Assembly: GCA_930367215.1 (NCBI GenBank)
Contig: OV884059.1
Span: 229,027,803-229,091,802, forward strand
Length of the DNA stretch: 64,000 nucleotides
Source of the DNA: Pollenia angustigena
Taxonomy: Eukaryota > Arthropoda > Insecta > Diptera > Polleniidae
Direction: 5' to 3'
Made by a program: the position numbers and the translations under genes. Shown here piece after piece: positions 1-12,481 of this stretch. Every line of letters starts with the position of its first letter. The first letter of the stretch is position 1. The notes beneath the pieces were generated by a model. That model had not been told where the DNA came from. It ran no database searches and was given only the letters and a program-made list of their open reading frames with translations.

Positions 1-85
1 AAAACAAATTTTTTACAAAATTAAGAGCGGTATGAATTATGACAAACAACGTAAAACATTTGTTGTACAAACAAAGTAAAACATT

Positions 86-323
86 TACATGTTCTAAATT
101 TTTGTGTTCGTTTGTACAAAAAATACAACTGTGGGAAAAATTTTCAAGTTCTTTTGTGAATATGTTGATGAAAAACATGCAAAACATGTTGCATATTTTA
201 CCCTTACTTTAACTTAAGGTGTTCATACTGCCCTGTTCTACAACTTTGGTACTTTCTACTTTGTTTGTATTTCCAAACAGTTGTATTTTTTGTACAAACG
301 AACACAAAAATGTAGAACATGTA
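86..323. repeat. Near-perfect 47-bp inverted repeat
   Basis: The arms at 86-132 and 277-323 are reverse complements with one mismatch in 47 bp, separated by about 144 bp. A shorter related motif (GTACAAACAAAG type) lies just outside, suggesting a foldback element whose ends were rearranged. No clear target duplication is seen. Confidence 0.75.
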
Positions 324-1254
324 ACATTAATGCAACATTTTTCTCAGAAAAGAAATCGCCATTAGTCAAACCTTTTTTCAATAGCACTAGAGAAGTGCAC
401 AATACGTGGAAAACTTAAGCGCATGTAAAATGGCAGGTTACACAACGCTCGTTATAAAAGTATTTTCTGTCAGCTGTTTTTAATTTATTTAACACTTTGC
501 ACGTTCCAAGCTACGTCTCTTTTTTTGTTGCGTTTTTTGACGGTTTCCGACTGCATGTTTTTTAACAATTCCTAATATTTTCCAATCCATGTTCTATTTT
601 TGAAACAGTGTCTACATCTTTAAAATAATGTTTACCGAAATACATCGTTTTTATTACGATTACTAAAAATGTTGTCAACGCTAAAAAGTGCAACGTTTCG
701 TAAAATTTCCAAATTGCTAGGAAGCCTAGCTCTAACCTCGTAAGTTTTTGGTAAAACGAATGTAACTTTCTTTTATCCCTTTTTTATCATTTGAAATCTT
801 AAAATCTTTACAAGTTTTCTCAAAATTGTACACCAAATAGCTAAGTCAAATAAATCATCCTCTATTTGATCGTAGTTTTAAAATATGGTAGAAAAAAGAT
901 ACAAATTGTAAAAAGCACTAAAGGCACTAACGAAAAATTGAAAAAGCACCAAGTTAGTGCTTTTTTTTAGTTTGGCACTATGGATAAAATTTTGGCGTTT
1001 TGAGGCATCAAAAAGCACCATAAATAGTGCCAAAAGCACTAAGTTGGCATCGCTGCTTCTGCCACTTTGATTTTTAGAGAACTCTGAGAGTAATAATTAT
1101 TACTCTCAAAGAACTTTCAATTCTCATTTATCAGCGTATATGTGCGTGTACGCGTGTGTGTATGTATGCACATGGCAAATCTAAAAATATATTTATATAT
1201 AAACAAACTAAAAGAAGTCTTGTTTTTTTCGTTGAAAACTGATTTAAGTAAAAA
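324..1254. other. Intergenic, no gene seen
   Basis: AT-rich sequence without a supportable gene. Around 900-1050 the word AGCACTA/TAGTGC recurs in both orientations, a short degenerate palindromic repeat. GT-rich sequence occurs near 1140-1170. Confidence 0.5.
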
Positions 1255-1256
1255 TA

Positions 1257-1975
1257 AGGGTATTCATTTCAATTTTTTTTGGTTGGAAAAATGGAAGAAA
1301 TAAAAATTACACTCTTATTGACGTGAACGGGATTTTTTTTTTTTTACAAACTGTCAAAAAAAATCTGTCAAATAATTCGTGGAAGTAATTGATATTTTTC
1401 GAGATGCCGAACAAAAGTGTTAAAATTGATTATTAAATTTAAAACGAAGTGATTATTGTTATTTTCATCATAATATTCGACTACAAACAGTTACTCAAAA
1501 TGGCGATTGTCTGCCAAAAAGTCGAGTATTTTATTAACTTCAGCTTCTGTCAATTTTTTTGACCCCATTTCTTTTTTTTAATTCTTTTTTAATAACTTTT
1601 TTCATTGAACACATATTTAATATGAATTGTTCTTTTTAAAAGATTAAATGAAAAATAAGTTATCTTTGAAATGTTGTAACTATAAAAAATAATTTTTAAA
1701 ATCAGAGTTGTTCAATTCAAGAGTTTATAAAAAGAGATGCAATTTTTCGTACTTTGTATTAAAAATTAGCAATTTTTTATGAATGGCAACATCATTTCGT
1801 TTGACGTTTAAAGGGGAAAATTACATCTTTTTATCCTAACTTTTTACACTTGGTTATAGTCTGATAAAAATGTAACTTTTGGTGGAATTTTTTTTCTTTT
1901 GGTTGTTGTAACAAAAATTACATTTTTCCACTTTTCCATTTTTCCAACAAATAAAAAAACTGATATGAATACCCT
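1257..1975. mobile_element. TA-flanked MITE, 719 bp
   Basis: The ends read AGGGTATTCAT inward on the left and ATGAATACCCT on the right, each bordered by TA (1255-1256 and 1976-1977). The inverted repeat continues imperfectly for about 45 bp, including GGTTGGAAAAATGGAA on the left and its complement on the right. There is no coding capacity. The TA duplication fits a Tc1/mariner-type non-autonomous element, though the superfamily is an inference. Confidence 0.7.
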
Positions 1976-1977
1976 TA

Positions 1978-3051
1978 ATAAAACAAAAAGCTAGTAAAAG
2001 AAGTTTTTCATGCAATTTACTTGCAAATAACATACGTAAAAGCAAACTTAACCGACTGTGAAATTGTAGGGTAGGAATAGGTGTTTTATTGTTGTACAGA
2101 TGATACTGTATCGATTCGCACCGAAATTCAAATGCAGTTATTATCTTAATTTAAAGAATTATAGGAATATAAAAAATCTATCCTATTAAGGTATAAAAAC
2201 TAAAAAGGTTTATTAAAGGTTTGTTAAACAAATGTTCATACATGTTTTATTCTTTTTATAAAAAAGGCCGCATAACATTAACTGACTTGTTCATAAAAAA
2301 TATTTTATATTTATCACTGGCTCCTTAAACTCACAATTTTTTAATTGTGCTGGTAATAAAAAAAACTCACACGCATGGTTTGATATGACGAAAATCAATA
2401 TACTATTGATTTTCATAAAATTATGAAGTCAGTTTGATGTATGTGCACGTAATTTCTTCAAATATTATTTTTCTTTTGCTTAATTTCAAATTTTCTTACA
2501 TTCTGCAAATTCTGAATAGACTACAAAAAAAGCCTTTTAGTGTGATTTCTATTCTCAGGAAATCAAAAGCCTCAAACCTATTTTAATGTCCCTTTTCGTC
2601 AATAGTTATTTTCATTTAATAAATGTTCACAAACTGAGCAATCTGAAATTTATTTAACAAACTATCAAGGAGAAATACCTATTTATAATTATCCCTTCCA
2701 TCGACCTATTTATTTTTATTCAATAAATGTCTATAAATCTGAGCTAAGCCCTCAGTATCTTTTTTAAAATTAATTCTTTTCTCAAATGGAACATTATTAA
2801 GCTGCAACATTTCTAACATATATTTACGTTTCTTAAAACTTTCCGTATTCAAAATTGATATGTTTCCAAAATCAGGATAGTGATTAAAATCCCTACAATG
2901 GGTTGATAACGCAGATCCATCGGCTGAATAAAACTAAATTAAATAATTTTTAATTCAAATTTAAATTATACATTTTAATTCATTCAATAAAAATTTTAAT
3001 TGAACCTAATAAATTATTCGATTACTAGTTTACCCCAATCTAAATTAATTT
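1978..3051. other. Intergenic, no gene seen
   Basis: AT-rich DNA without recognisable coding sequence, paired terminal repeats or RNA genes. Confidence 0.5.
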
Positions 3052-3477
3052 CCCTGCAAATAATAGGACCAGTCCAAACACGCGTGTAAAGAGTAGTCCA
3101 CAAGGGACCAGGACTAGTCCACAAGTAACCCAAACGTATGGAAAAAACCTGGTCTATTTAACATTACGATGTCCTAGGAGAGGACCATATAACCCACCTT
3201 TGGACCACTAAGGAGTAGTTTTAAAACTACTCCATGGTATATAACCCACCTTTGGACCAGTAAGGAGTAGTTTTAAAACTACTCCATGGTTTACTCAAGA
3301 GGATTAGTTTTGAAGTCGTTTAAACACGAAAGCATGTCGTTAAAAAACGAAGCCATGTCGTCTCACTACAAACACTTTTTAACAATGGCATGGTCCATGC
3401 TTGCATTACATCGGACTAGTCCATGGAGTAGTCCATTTTATCAAAATGGGTCAGGTGGTCCAATTTTATTTGCAGGG
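3052..3477. mobile_element. CCCTGC-family MITE, copy 1
   Basis: The element starts CCCTGCAAATAATAGGAC and ends in the complement of CCCTGCAAATAAAATTGG. A 2-bp TT flanks it on both sides. The interior is built of palindromic words (ACTCCATGGAGT, AGTAGTTTTAAAACTACT) and a duplicated segment. Nearly identical copies lie at 22652-23025 and 23098-23461, with more diverged ones at 45725-46435 and 47924-48752. There is no coding capacity; the similar short open frames in each copy reflect repeat identity, not a gene. Confidence 0.85.
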
Positions 3478-3869
3478 TTGGTAATATGTGCAAAATCAAG
3501 AAATTGTTTACTTGATTCTACGAATTTGGTGTTAAAGATCAATTTATAATTTTTTCCTCAAACTTATTAAAAAAAAATTAATATAAATTTGCCATCATCA
3601 AGTACTAAGAATTGAATTTTTTAAATTTTTGCCCTTCTTAGTCTGTTTTTCAAATGTCCATCACTGCTTTAACGCTAATTTAAAACTGGTGAAAATAAAG
3701 ACAAGATTTTGATTTACCGTTATTTTAATTTGTCACATTTTGTGTTTACATTTAAAACTTATTAAAAAATAACATTATTTTAGAATCCCAATTACAGTGT
3801 GAATTTAAAAAGTGAAGTGCAACGTTGTAATAAATTGCTTTAATAATTTAATATATAAATAAATTCATA

Positions 3870-6800
3870 ATGAACGAAAAAAGTGAAAAAATATTGAAAG
3901 CTAATAGCGAAAAGAAAAATAAATTATCGCATATATCAGGCACAAAGTGCTGTTTGCCGCACTGTGGTAGATCTAAAAGAAGTGTTCCGAACTTAAAAAT
4001 ATTTCGTTTTCCATATCTCAATACCATATTGCTTAAGGTTTGGTTAGAAAATTGTAACTTTGACGAACATTTTTTGGAAAGAGCAGGAACATTATATATA
4101 TGCGAAAGGCACTTTTCGTCAGCCTGTATTGGAAAGAAATATTTGAAGCGTGGTGCCGTGCCAACCTTGAATTTAACCAACGAAAATGTGGACATAGGTA
4201 TACCCCAAATAAACTGTTTTGAAAGTGAGGAAATTGACCTATCCTTACTTAAAACTCCGCCACGTAAGCGTAAGAGATCGGAATCGCCAACATTATGCAC
4301 AAACTGTCTTAAAAGTTGTAAAAATGAACAATTTTATCGTAAGAAATATTTTATTATGTTTAAAAAACTTAAAGCTGTGACGCAAAAAAACCGCAGTTTG
4401 AAGACAAAAATCGAAAGTTTAAAAAAAAGGGTGAAAACATTAGAAAAGAAAGTGATGTATACAAAATCCATTGAAGCCGAAGTTGACAAAATAAATATCA
4501 ATCCAAACGAAAAACGTTCTGTAAAATTCTCGTAAAACAAAATAGGGGAACAAATGCTCGTTGGGAAGATCATGAGATAAGTTTCGCTCAAAGTATTTAT
4601 TATAGATCAACTTCTACATACTTGTTTTTAAGAAATATATTGAAACTAAACCTTCCGAGCCCTTCGTCTCTAAGTAGATGGAGTCGTATTAAGAATTTGC
4701 AGCCAGGAAACAACTTATGCATATATAGTGCACTAACATCGACAGTTCGAAAGATGCAACCACTTGAGAGAGAATGTATTTTAATTTTTGATGAAGTTTC
4801 TATCAGAAGAAATTTAACATATAATAACTGTGCAGATGTTGTAGATGGAGTTGTTGATCTTGGATATGAGCGAGTAAATGAAATAGGTTCCCATATTTGT
4901 GTTTTTATGGTAAGAGGAGTTGTGAAAAATTATAAGTTTGTTTTAAATTATTTTGTTACTGCTACTTCTATAAAAGGAGATATACTAAAAAAAACTTGTT
5001 CTTTCAAATTTGGATATTTTAATGGAAATGGGGCTAAATGTGCGTGGCCTAACGTGTGACCAAGGTCCTAACAACAGAAAATGTTACGAGATGTTGGGCG
5101 GATCCAGTGATAAACCTTATTTTCTTTATAAAAATGTTAAAGTTTACTTGTTGTACGATGTTCCCCATATTTTTAAGTCAATCAGAAATGCTTTTATTAA
5201 GGGCGATTTTATAACACCTCATGGAGTAGCGCGGTTCGATGTTGTTAGAGAAATTTTCGAGCTAGAGTATGGAAAAGCAACCAAAATGACAAAATTAACA
5301 ACAGTGCACATAAATCCAAATAGTTTTCAAAAGATGCGTGTTGGTATTGCTGTTCAAACTCTGAGCAATTCAGTTGCTGCTGCAATCCAATCTGTTAATG
5401 AAAATCGCCAGTTTACACGAAGTTCAACAGCAGTAGCTACTTCAACTTGTGAATTTATAAAAAAGCTCGACAGCTTCTTTGATTGTTTAAACAGCATGCA
5501 TTTCAACGACTCCAACCCCCTGAAGCGTGGCTTGAAGTTAAATAGTTTAACTTGGCAAATACTTCAAGAGCTGATTACCTACACTGGCGAGCAAAACCGA
5601 GTACATGCTCAGCATATTTATATTTACTGCTTCATATCTTGCTAAATACAAGAGCGAATTTCATAAAATTTTTAACAATTATATTATATTATATTAGCTA
5701 AAAAACTGCGTATTGAATGTAGTCATCACAGAACAAAAACAAAAAAATTCAATATAAACAAATAAGGCAGCTCAATTTACTCAGTTTTGCACGATTCTTC
5801 AGTATTATTAAGATTTGCCATTTTTAGTATGGCATCCACAATCCTTTTTTTTAAATGACATTGTTTACACGCCTCGGCATGCTTTCCACCAAATTCTCTC
5901 CAAATTCACTTGGAATATTTTCCCATTCTACCTTCACACGGCTCCAAAGGGTTCAATACTATTAGGCGCTCGATTGTGTTGTCCCAATCGTTTTTTCAAT
6001 ATGGACCACAAATTCTCTATTGGATTTAGATCCGGACTCTGTGCAGGCCATTTAATTACCTGAAATTTTTGTTTAGACAGCCATTTTTTGACGACTTTAG
6101 CCGTGTGTTTTGTGTTTCCGTCCTGTTGGAAAATGACTTCGTCCTTAGGATAAGCGCTGTGGTCAACTAAATCGGGTAAATGGGTGTGAAGAATACGAAG
6201 GTAATCCTCTTTCTTCATAATTCCATTAATTCTTACCATAGTTCCAAAATACCACCAAGTGAAAAAGAATTGTTGGAAGAAAATTCTAATTTACTCTGCA
6301 TTTTAACGAGCCATTTTAACCAAGATCCTATAGAAAACTTGTTTTCTTATATACGTGCCAAAGGTGGACACTGCAAAAATCCTTCGGTTTATGAATTTAA
6401 TATTGCAGTGGCTAAACTATTATCTTTAAAAATAACTCAGTTTAGCACATCAACAAACTGTGCAAAAGACGATGCGATGTTTTTACCTATTGAGTTTCAA
6501 ACAATTTTAGAAGATACTCAAAGGACTGGCAGTACATCAGAGAGTACTCACACTCCTGAAATAGAAATCGCCGATATATACAATGAAAATGAAGAATATT
6601 TTAATGAAGATGCCGATTCTTTTACATCCAACAATGTGCCAATAGAATTAACATCGAGTCGATATTTTGTTGGTTACATAGCACAACGAATATCATGCGT
6701 TAAATGTCGTATGGATATAATAAAACCAGCGCAAATTTTGTCATATCCTTCAGAAATGTTTGTTCATGCAAAAAATTATCAAAAATAATCCGACTTTGGC

Positions 6801-7103
6801 GGTTTGTGTGCTCCCTCTGACTTATTTTTTGAAGTTTGCAAAATTCATATAAAGGTCTTTGAAAAAGTATTTTTACAAAATAAAGAAATGAAAGGCATAG
6901 AAAAATTTATTGTTGAGCAATGCGTGAGTTGTACCAAAAATTCAAGTTATTCGTTTTGGTTTGAGGAGAATGACGTATGTTATAAACACAGGATGGAGAT
7001 GCTTAATTTACTAGTGCTTATATTATTACGAAAGCATTCCACATGGGAAACTTATAAATACAAATTATCGAGTACTGAAAAAGTTAAAATTTTAAACCAT
7101 TAA
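3870..7103 (+). pseudogene. Broken P-element/THAP transposase
   Basis: Relic of a P-superfamily transposase, the nuclear enzyme that cuts and pastes P-type DNA transposons. The first frame (3870-4535) carries a THAP zinc finger at about residues 27-100, with Cys27/28, Cys32, Trp58, Cys78, His81 and the terminal AVPTL motif, followed by a lysine-rich coiled coil at about 165-195. After a frameshift near 4530 a second frame (to 5059) has FDEVSIR. A third (5010-5645) has CDQGPNN and DVPHIFKSIRN, matching the catalytic and GTP-binding region of P transposases. A Tc1 fragment then interrupts the gene, and the C-terminal part resumes at about 6243-6788 (DPIENLFSYIRAKGG) and 6804-7103. Frameshifts, stops and the insertion make it nonfunctional. 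P-type terminal repeats were not found. Confidence 0.85.
5800..6244 (-). pseudogene. 5'-truncated Tc1 transposase fragment
   Basis: The minus-strand frame at 5934-6239 encodes the C-terminal half of a Tc1-type transposase. It has FQQDGNTKHTA (second catalytic Asp) and PAQSPDLNPIENLWSILKK (the D-E pair of the DD34E triad). The reading continues with a stop or shift toward 5812 (MPRRVNNVI, then KGLWMPY and a stop). The DNA-binding half and first Asp are absent. It sits exactly where the P-type transposase is interrupted, so it inserted after that element and has itself decayed. It differs from the Tc1 element at 8388-13699. Confidence 0.85.
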
Positions 7104-7104
7104 A

Positions 7105-7689
7105 CTTGTAAAAATCTCCTAAGTAAAATTAAAAAATCCTCATAGTAAATAGTAAGAAAAAAACACTCTTTTTATTTTTAAATTCGTTTGATATATACAC
7201 ACACACATGGTAAGTACATAATTAAATAATCTAAAAAATGAAATTAAAATTCGGTGCAAATCGATATAGTTTAATTTTTACAAAAATAAAACACATAATG
7301 TTGCCCTACAATTACGAAATTGGTCGCATTCGCTCTTACGTAGGTTATTTGCACATAAATTGTTTGAAAACATAACGAAATCAATTTAAAAAAAATACCA
7401 AAAACCGGTTCCAACGACAAAAAAAAAACACAAACACACACACTTTGGCTGGCAAAAACAGCAAACATGAGTATGTGTTAATGCATGTGGTTTCTTGCTC
7501 TCTTTAGTTCTCTGAATGTGAGCACGAAGTTTTTGCTTTCTTGTTACTTCCCCCCCTCATCCATAAGAAGCACAACATGTTTGATAATTTCAAATGTACT
7601 AAGTGCAACATCTTTATATATTTATAGTCTTTGCTCAGACTAATTAAATTAAATAAAAAAATAAAAAAAAAAACAAAAACAAGTTAGAG
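7105..7689. other. Intergenic, no gene seen
   Basis: AT-rich sequence with a short CA-rich tract near 7195-7210. No gene or paired terminal repeat was recognised. Confidence 0.5.
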
Positions 7690-8385
7690 TGCTTTATTCC
7701 TTTATGCCGAATCTTATATACCCTTCACCATTGTGCGATAAGAACAGAAGGTTATATAAATAAAATACCGTTCTTTAGATATAAATAAATATATTTTGTC
7801 CTACGCCCATTTCTTCAGCCCCGCCCACATTTTGTCGGATGGTGTGTTTTGATAACCAAGATGTTTGGACCTAATTCGGAAACTATGGCTGTTGCTGTTC
7901 TCCAGATATACAGAAATCTTTAATGTCTTTGTATGAGAAGCGTCACGCCCACTTAATCAATCCCGCTCAGAGGTTTTGTATTGATAACCCAGCTATATGT
8001 TCCAAATTCAGACACGCTTTCTCTTTAAGTTTTTTAGATATAAATAAATCCATTTTATGCCATGCCCACTTCCGCCCCCTTTTGTCGTTAGTGTCTATTC
8101 ATAACTAAGAAGCTTGTATCTTGTTCGGAAACTATGGCTCATGCCGTTCCCCAGATATACAGAAATCGACGCAGTCTTTGTATGGGATATGGCACGTCCA
8201 TTTCACCAATCGCACCCACATTTTGTCAGATGTTGTGAATCGTTCACCTATTTGGAAACTTTTCTTCTTTCCGTTCTCCAGAAATACAGAAAAACAGACG
8301 GACAGCGTTAAATAAACTTCGCTGTGCATGCTTGTATTTGCAAAAAAAAAATATATTAAAAAAAAAAAAAATTATTTAAGGTATA
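7690..8385. repeat. Dispersed repeat with reiterated Cagatatacagaaat units
   Basis: A unit containing TCTCCAGATATACAGAAA, GTCTTTGTATG and a CACGCCCACTT-like word recurs at about 7895, 8144 and 8269. The sequence ends with a GACGGACAGCGTTAAAT phrase. Similar phrases occur at 13702-14085, in reverse orientation at 42960-43470, and in part at 61880-62470, so this is a dispersed family. The Tc1 element at 8388-13699 abuts this copy and may have inserted into it. The class is not recognised. Confidence 0.55.
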
Positions 8386-8536
8386 TACAGTGGTTGTCAG
8401 CTTATTTGATGCAAGCAAAATTAATACATTAAAATCTATGTAACTTTAAAATTATTTTTGTTATTTGAAAATTAAAAACGCCACTTTATTAAAATACATT
8501 TTACTTTAAAACTATTTATTTATTTATTTCATATTA

Positions 8537-9127
8537 CAGTACTTTTCGCTTATAGTCACATCCTTTAGTTGCATCCATAACGTGGATTAGATCGCTAATG
8601 TGACTATAAGGCTAATTCACATATGTATATGCCACTATGATGCATATAACCGAATTCGAATACAATCAAGTTATGTGAATAAAGGAAATAAAAAATTCAT
8701 ATAAATTACACCGAAATCAGGCTTATGGTTTCACAACAGAGTTGCATACTTTATAAAAACTAGTTAAAATAATAAAAAGATATTTCATAGGTGATACCAA
8801 CGGTAAAAACTAATTTTTTACGAGTAGAGAGTTGATGATAAAAATTAAATGATTAAATTCATTCTTTCTTTGGATGGATTTTTGATTCGAAAACTAAAAA
8901 GAACTTACTAAATTTTGCTAATGTGACTATAACGCCATTCATTTGCTTTACTTTTCCCTTTGACTACTGTTGATAAATGGCATATATGGCAAATGTGCTT
9001 ATATCGCTAATGGACTATAACGTTAATACTTTTTATTAAATTAACTTATAGCGGCAAAATAAACAGATAAAATGGACTATATCGCTAATGTGACAATAAG
9101 CGTTGTGACTATAAACGAAAAGTACTG
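8537..9127. mobile_element. pogo-like MITE inside the Tc1 element
   Basis: The ends are CAGTACTTTTCGCTTATAGT and the complement of CAGTACTTTTCGTTTATAGT, with TA on both sides (8535-8536, 9128-9129). The TIR resembles that of pogo-type elements (CAGT...TTCGCTTA). The phrase GCTAATGTGACTATA and variants recur several times in the interior in both orientations, suggesting internal subterminal repeats. There is no coding sequence. Confidence 0.8.
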
Positions 9128-9279
9128 TAGCTGATATCTTAAAGAAAAGTAAAAAAAAAAAAAAACAAAAACAACTTAATTTTTAAATGAAGCAGCTTAT
9201 TTGATGCAACAAATTGTGAATACAAATTCTTTAATGATATTTATATTTAATGTTTAAAATTTCCACTTTAAATTAGTAT

Positions 9280-10684
9280 TTATTTAGTATGATAACCGTT
9301 TTGGTCTACAACTGCTGTTAGCCGATTTGGCATCGAGTCCACCAATTTTTGTGTGGTTTCGGCCGGTATTTTGTTCCACTCATTGGTTAAAGCACTTTTC
9401 AACGTTTCTTTGCTGGAAATTTGGTAATATCTTATATTTTTTTTCAATAACGCCCATACATTTTCAATCACGTTCAAGTCCGGAGATTGTGCAGGTGGTT
9501 CCATTAAGTGGGGACAGTTCCATATTAGCCATGTTTCACCAACATTGGACTTGTGCTTGGGATCGCTATCTTGGTAAAATCGAAAATATCTTTTTATACC
9601 CAAATTTTCAGCACTTTGAATCAAATTTTCTTTGAGGATGTTTAAATACATTGATTTGTCCATATTTCCTTCAATTAAAACTAATTCACCAACACCCGCT
9701 GCGGCCATGCAAACCCACACCATAACGCTTCCTCCTCCATGCTTCACTGTGGCGCGAAGGTTTTTTGATTGCAGCTGAGTATTTGGCTTCCGCCAGACAT
9801 AGGACCTCCCATCTGACCCGAATATATTAAATTTCGATTCATCTGAAAATACGACCGTATTCTAGAACTCTGGCTCTCTGGAAATGTGGGTCTTTGCAAA
9901 CGCTAATCGGGAACTTTTATTTTTTTGGCTAATAAAGGGGTTCTTTAGTGGTACTCGACTATGGAAGTCATGTGAAGGTAAAACGCGCCGAATCGTTTAT
10001 GCACTTCACATCTTCCCAACACCAGTGGTCACTTCATCAGCTATTTTTGTGCTGATAACCTTGGGTTTTCCTTTATTTTTCTAATGATCCAACGTTCATC
10101 ACATGTAAACAAAATCTTGTTAGGAGCACTTCTACCCTTGTTTTCAATTCTATTCACCTTTGAATAGCGCTCTATTATTTGATGAACAGTTGAACCACAG
10201 CCGCGAAAAACGTTGTAAACGCCACATTTTGCAAAAACTGTTTTTTTGCAGATAAACGTTGACTTTACTCTCTTACACAGTTTAAACATCAAATCAACCA
10301 AAACTATGCACCTTAACGCCTTCAAAATGGCGTACAAAGTGTCAGCCAGTGGAAGAACATTGCAAGTTACTAACATAATGATGAAACCGAAATGGTTTTG
10401 CAGTGCGGAATAATGTTTTAAAAGCCTTTTGCATTAAAGTTTTTATTATCACTATTTTAAATAATAGAAAAAAAAAAATTTTTAAAACAAATAATGCTGC
10501 TTGTCAAAAAACGTTTTTTTGCTCTCCTGAAAAATTATTATTTTGTAACTTAAAACGTTTTTCGCGGCTGTGCTTCAGTTGATGAAGACAAGTTTAATAT
10601 TATTCCTATTTTGCGCTGAGTTTCCCAACTTTTATAGTGATGAATTACCAACTTTCGCTGTTCTAATGTTGTCCGCCGACCCAT
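9280..10684 (-). pseudogene. Tc1-family DD34E transposase, interrupted
   Basis: Read on the minus strand from an ATG at 10684-10682, the N-terminus MGRRTTLEQRKLVIHHYKS begins the helix-turn-helix DNA-binding region. It is cut by a 382-bp MITE at the sequence for SSSTVHQII. The frame resumes with ERYSKVNRIENKGRSAPNK and KIKENPRLSAQK. The catalytic core follows: FSDESKFN (first Asp), FYQDSDPKHKS (second Asp) and PAQSPDLNVIENVWALLKK (third Asp and Glu). The protein ends at about 9280. Stops and shifts occur near 9860 and 9990-10040. All three acidic residues remain readable, so decay is moderate. Its role was transposition of the surrounding element at TA sites. Confidence 0.88.
10194..10575. 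mobile_element. 382-bp MITE in the Tc1 transposase
   Basis: The ends are AACCACAGCCGCGAAAAACG-like on one side and the complement of AAGCACAGCCGCGAAAAACG on the other (one mismatch in 20). The duplicated target CAGTTGA stands at 10187-10193 and 10576-10582. Excising it and one target copy rejoins the Tc1 reading (SSST...VHQII). A 7-bp duplication is compatible with P-like or hAT-like families, so the class is unresolved. Confidence 0.8.
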
Positions 10685-12154
10685 ATTTAATAAAACCTGC
10701 TTATTACTCTCAGACTCAAAAACGAATACTAAAGTTATGCAAACTTTAATAGAAAATGGCAAAATAATAAATAATTGCATTTTATTATCAAAAAGTAATT
10801 TCAATTTTTGGGAATAAAAAATTTTTAATTTAAAAAGATTTTGTTATTCGTGCTTAATTCCCAGTTTTTATTCTTGATAAAAACACTTGAAATTTATTGT
10901 TGATGGGATAAGCTATTCCTATGCATTTCACTGGTTGCTTAGGCCAGATCATCAGGAAACTTCATCCATAAAGATTTTAGACAAACTAAAGATATTAAAC
11001 CAAATAAAACTGTTAAACGTATAAGACTTATAGCAACAGTTTTACTTGTAACAATATCAAAGCTTGAACAAAATACATCAACAATAAAAAAGTGGGTTTA
11101 TCTCGTCTTACACTCCCCACCACAATTAGTTGAAATTCTCTCAACATTAATTGTAGTTGTAAGTAGGTTAAGAAAAACAAAATAAAAAACAAACAACAAC
11201 TTACAAAAGATGTTGTCAATTAAGTGTTTTTTTAGGCCGTGCACTTGCCTGTTTATTATCAAAAAGTAATTTCAATTTTTGGGAATAAAAAATTTTTAAT
11301 TTAAAAAGATTTTGTTATTCGTGCTTAATTCCCAGTTTTTATTCTTGATAAAAACACTTGAAATTTATTGTTGATGGGATAAGCTATTCCTATGCATTTC
11401 ACTGGTTGCTTAGGCCAGATCATCAGGAAACTTCATCCATAAAGATTTTAGACAAACTAAAGATATTAAACCAAATAAAACTGTTAAACGTATAAGACTT
11501 ATAGCAACAGTTTTACTTGTAACAATATCAAAGCTTGAACAAAATACATCAACAATAAAAAACTGGGTTTATCTCGTCTTACACTCCCCACCACAATTAG
11601 TTGAAATTCTCTCAACATTAATTGTAGTTGTAAGTAGGTTAAGAAAAACAAAATAAAAAACAAACAACAACTTACAAAAGATGTTGTCAATTAAGTGTTT
11701 TTTTAGGCCGTGCACTTGCCTGTTTATTATCAAAAAGTAATTTCAATTTTTGGGAATAAAAAATTTTTAATTTAAAAAGATTTTGTTATTCGTGCTTAAT
11801 TCCCAGTTTTTATTCTTGATAAAAACACTTGAAATTTATTGTTGATGGGATATTGTTGATAATAAACAGGCAAGTGCACGGCCTAAAAAAACACTTAATT
11901 GACAACATCTTTTGTAAGTTGTTGTTTGTTTTTTATTTTGTTTTTCTTAACCTACTTACAACTACAATTAATGTTGAGAGAATTTCAACTAATTGTGGTG
12001 GGGAGTGTAAGACGAGATAAACCCAGTTTTTTATTGTTGATGTATTTTGTTCAAGCTTTGATATTGTTACAAGTAAAACTGTTGCTATAAGTCTTATACG
12101 TTTAACAGTTTTATTTGGTTTAATATCTTTAGTTTGTCTAAAATCTTTATGGAT

Positions 12155-12250
12155 GAAGTTTCCTGATGATCTGGCCTAAGCAACCAGTGAAATGCATAGG
12201 AATAGCTTATCCCATCAACAATAAATTTCAAGTGTTTTTATCAAGAATAA
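12155..12250 (+). ncRNA. Possible hammerhead-ribozyme-like core in the 471-bp unit
   Basis: CTGATGA at 12163-12169 is followed by a CTGG/CCAG stem with loop CCTAAGCAA and then GAAA at 12189-12192. This is the layout of a hammerhead catalytic core with stem II. An AUG/CAU pair can close a stem III ending in the cleavage-type triplet AUC, and GAAGTTT can pair with AAATTTC as a distal stem I. Against this, the base pair next to the core in stem II is U-U and the proximal part of stem I does not pair. The same site occurs at 13295-13324 (+) and, on the minus strand, at 10926-10955 and 11397-11426. Degenerate or coincidental cores remain possible. Confidence 0.3.
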
Positions 12251-12481
12251 AAACTGGGAATTAAGCACGAATAACAAAATCTTTTTAAATTAAAAATTTT
12301 TTATTCCCAAAAATTGAAATTACTTTTTGATAATAAACAGGCAAGTGCACGGCCTAAAAAAACACTTAATTGACAACATCTTTTGTAAGTTGTTGTTTGT
12401 TTTTTATTTTGTTTTTCTTAACCTACTTACAACTACAATTAATGTTGAGAGAATTTCAACTAATTGTGGTGGGGAGTGTAA

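Noticed and set aside
3848..4300. 150-aa minus-strand open frame
   Set aside because: It lies antisense to the THAP-finger exon of the P-type transposase and has no motif of its own.
11028..12090. Identical 63-aa open frames (MTTSFVSCC...) occurring three times
   Set aside because: They repeat only because the 471-bp unit is repeated; composition is low-complexity and there is no domain.
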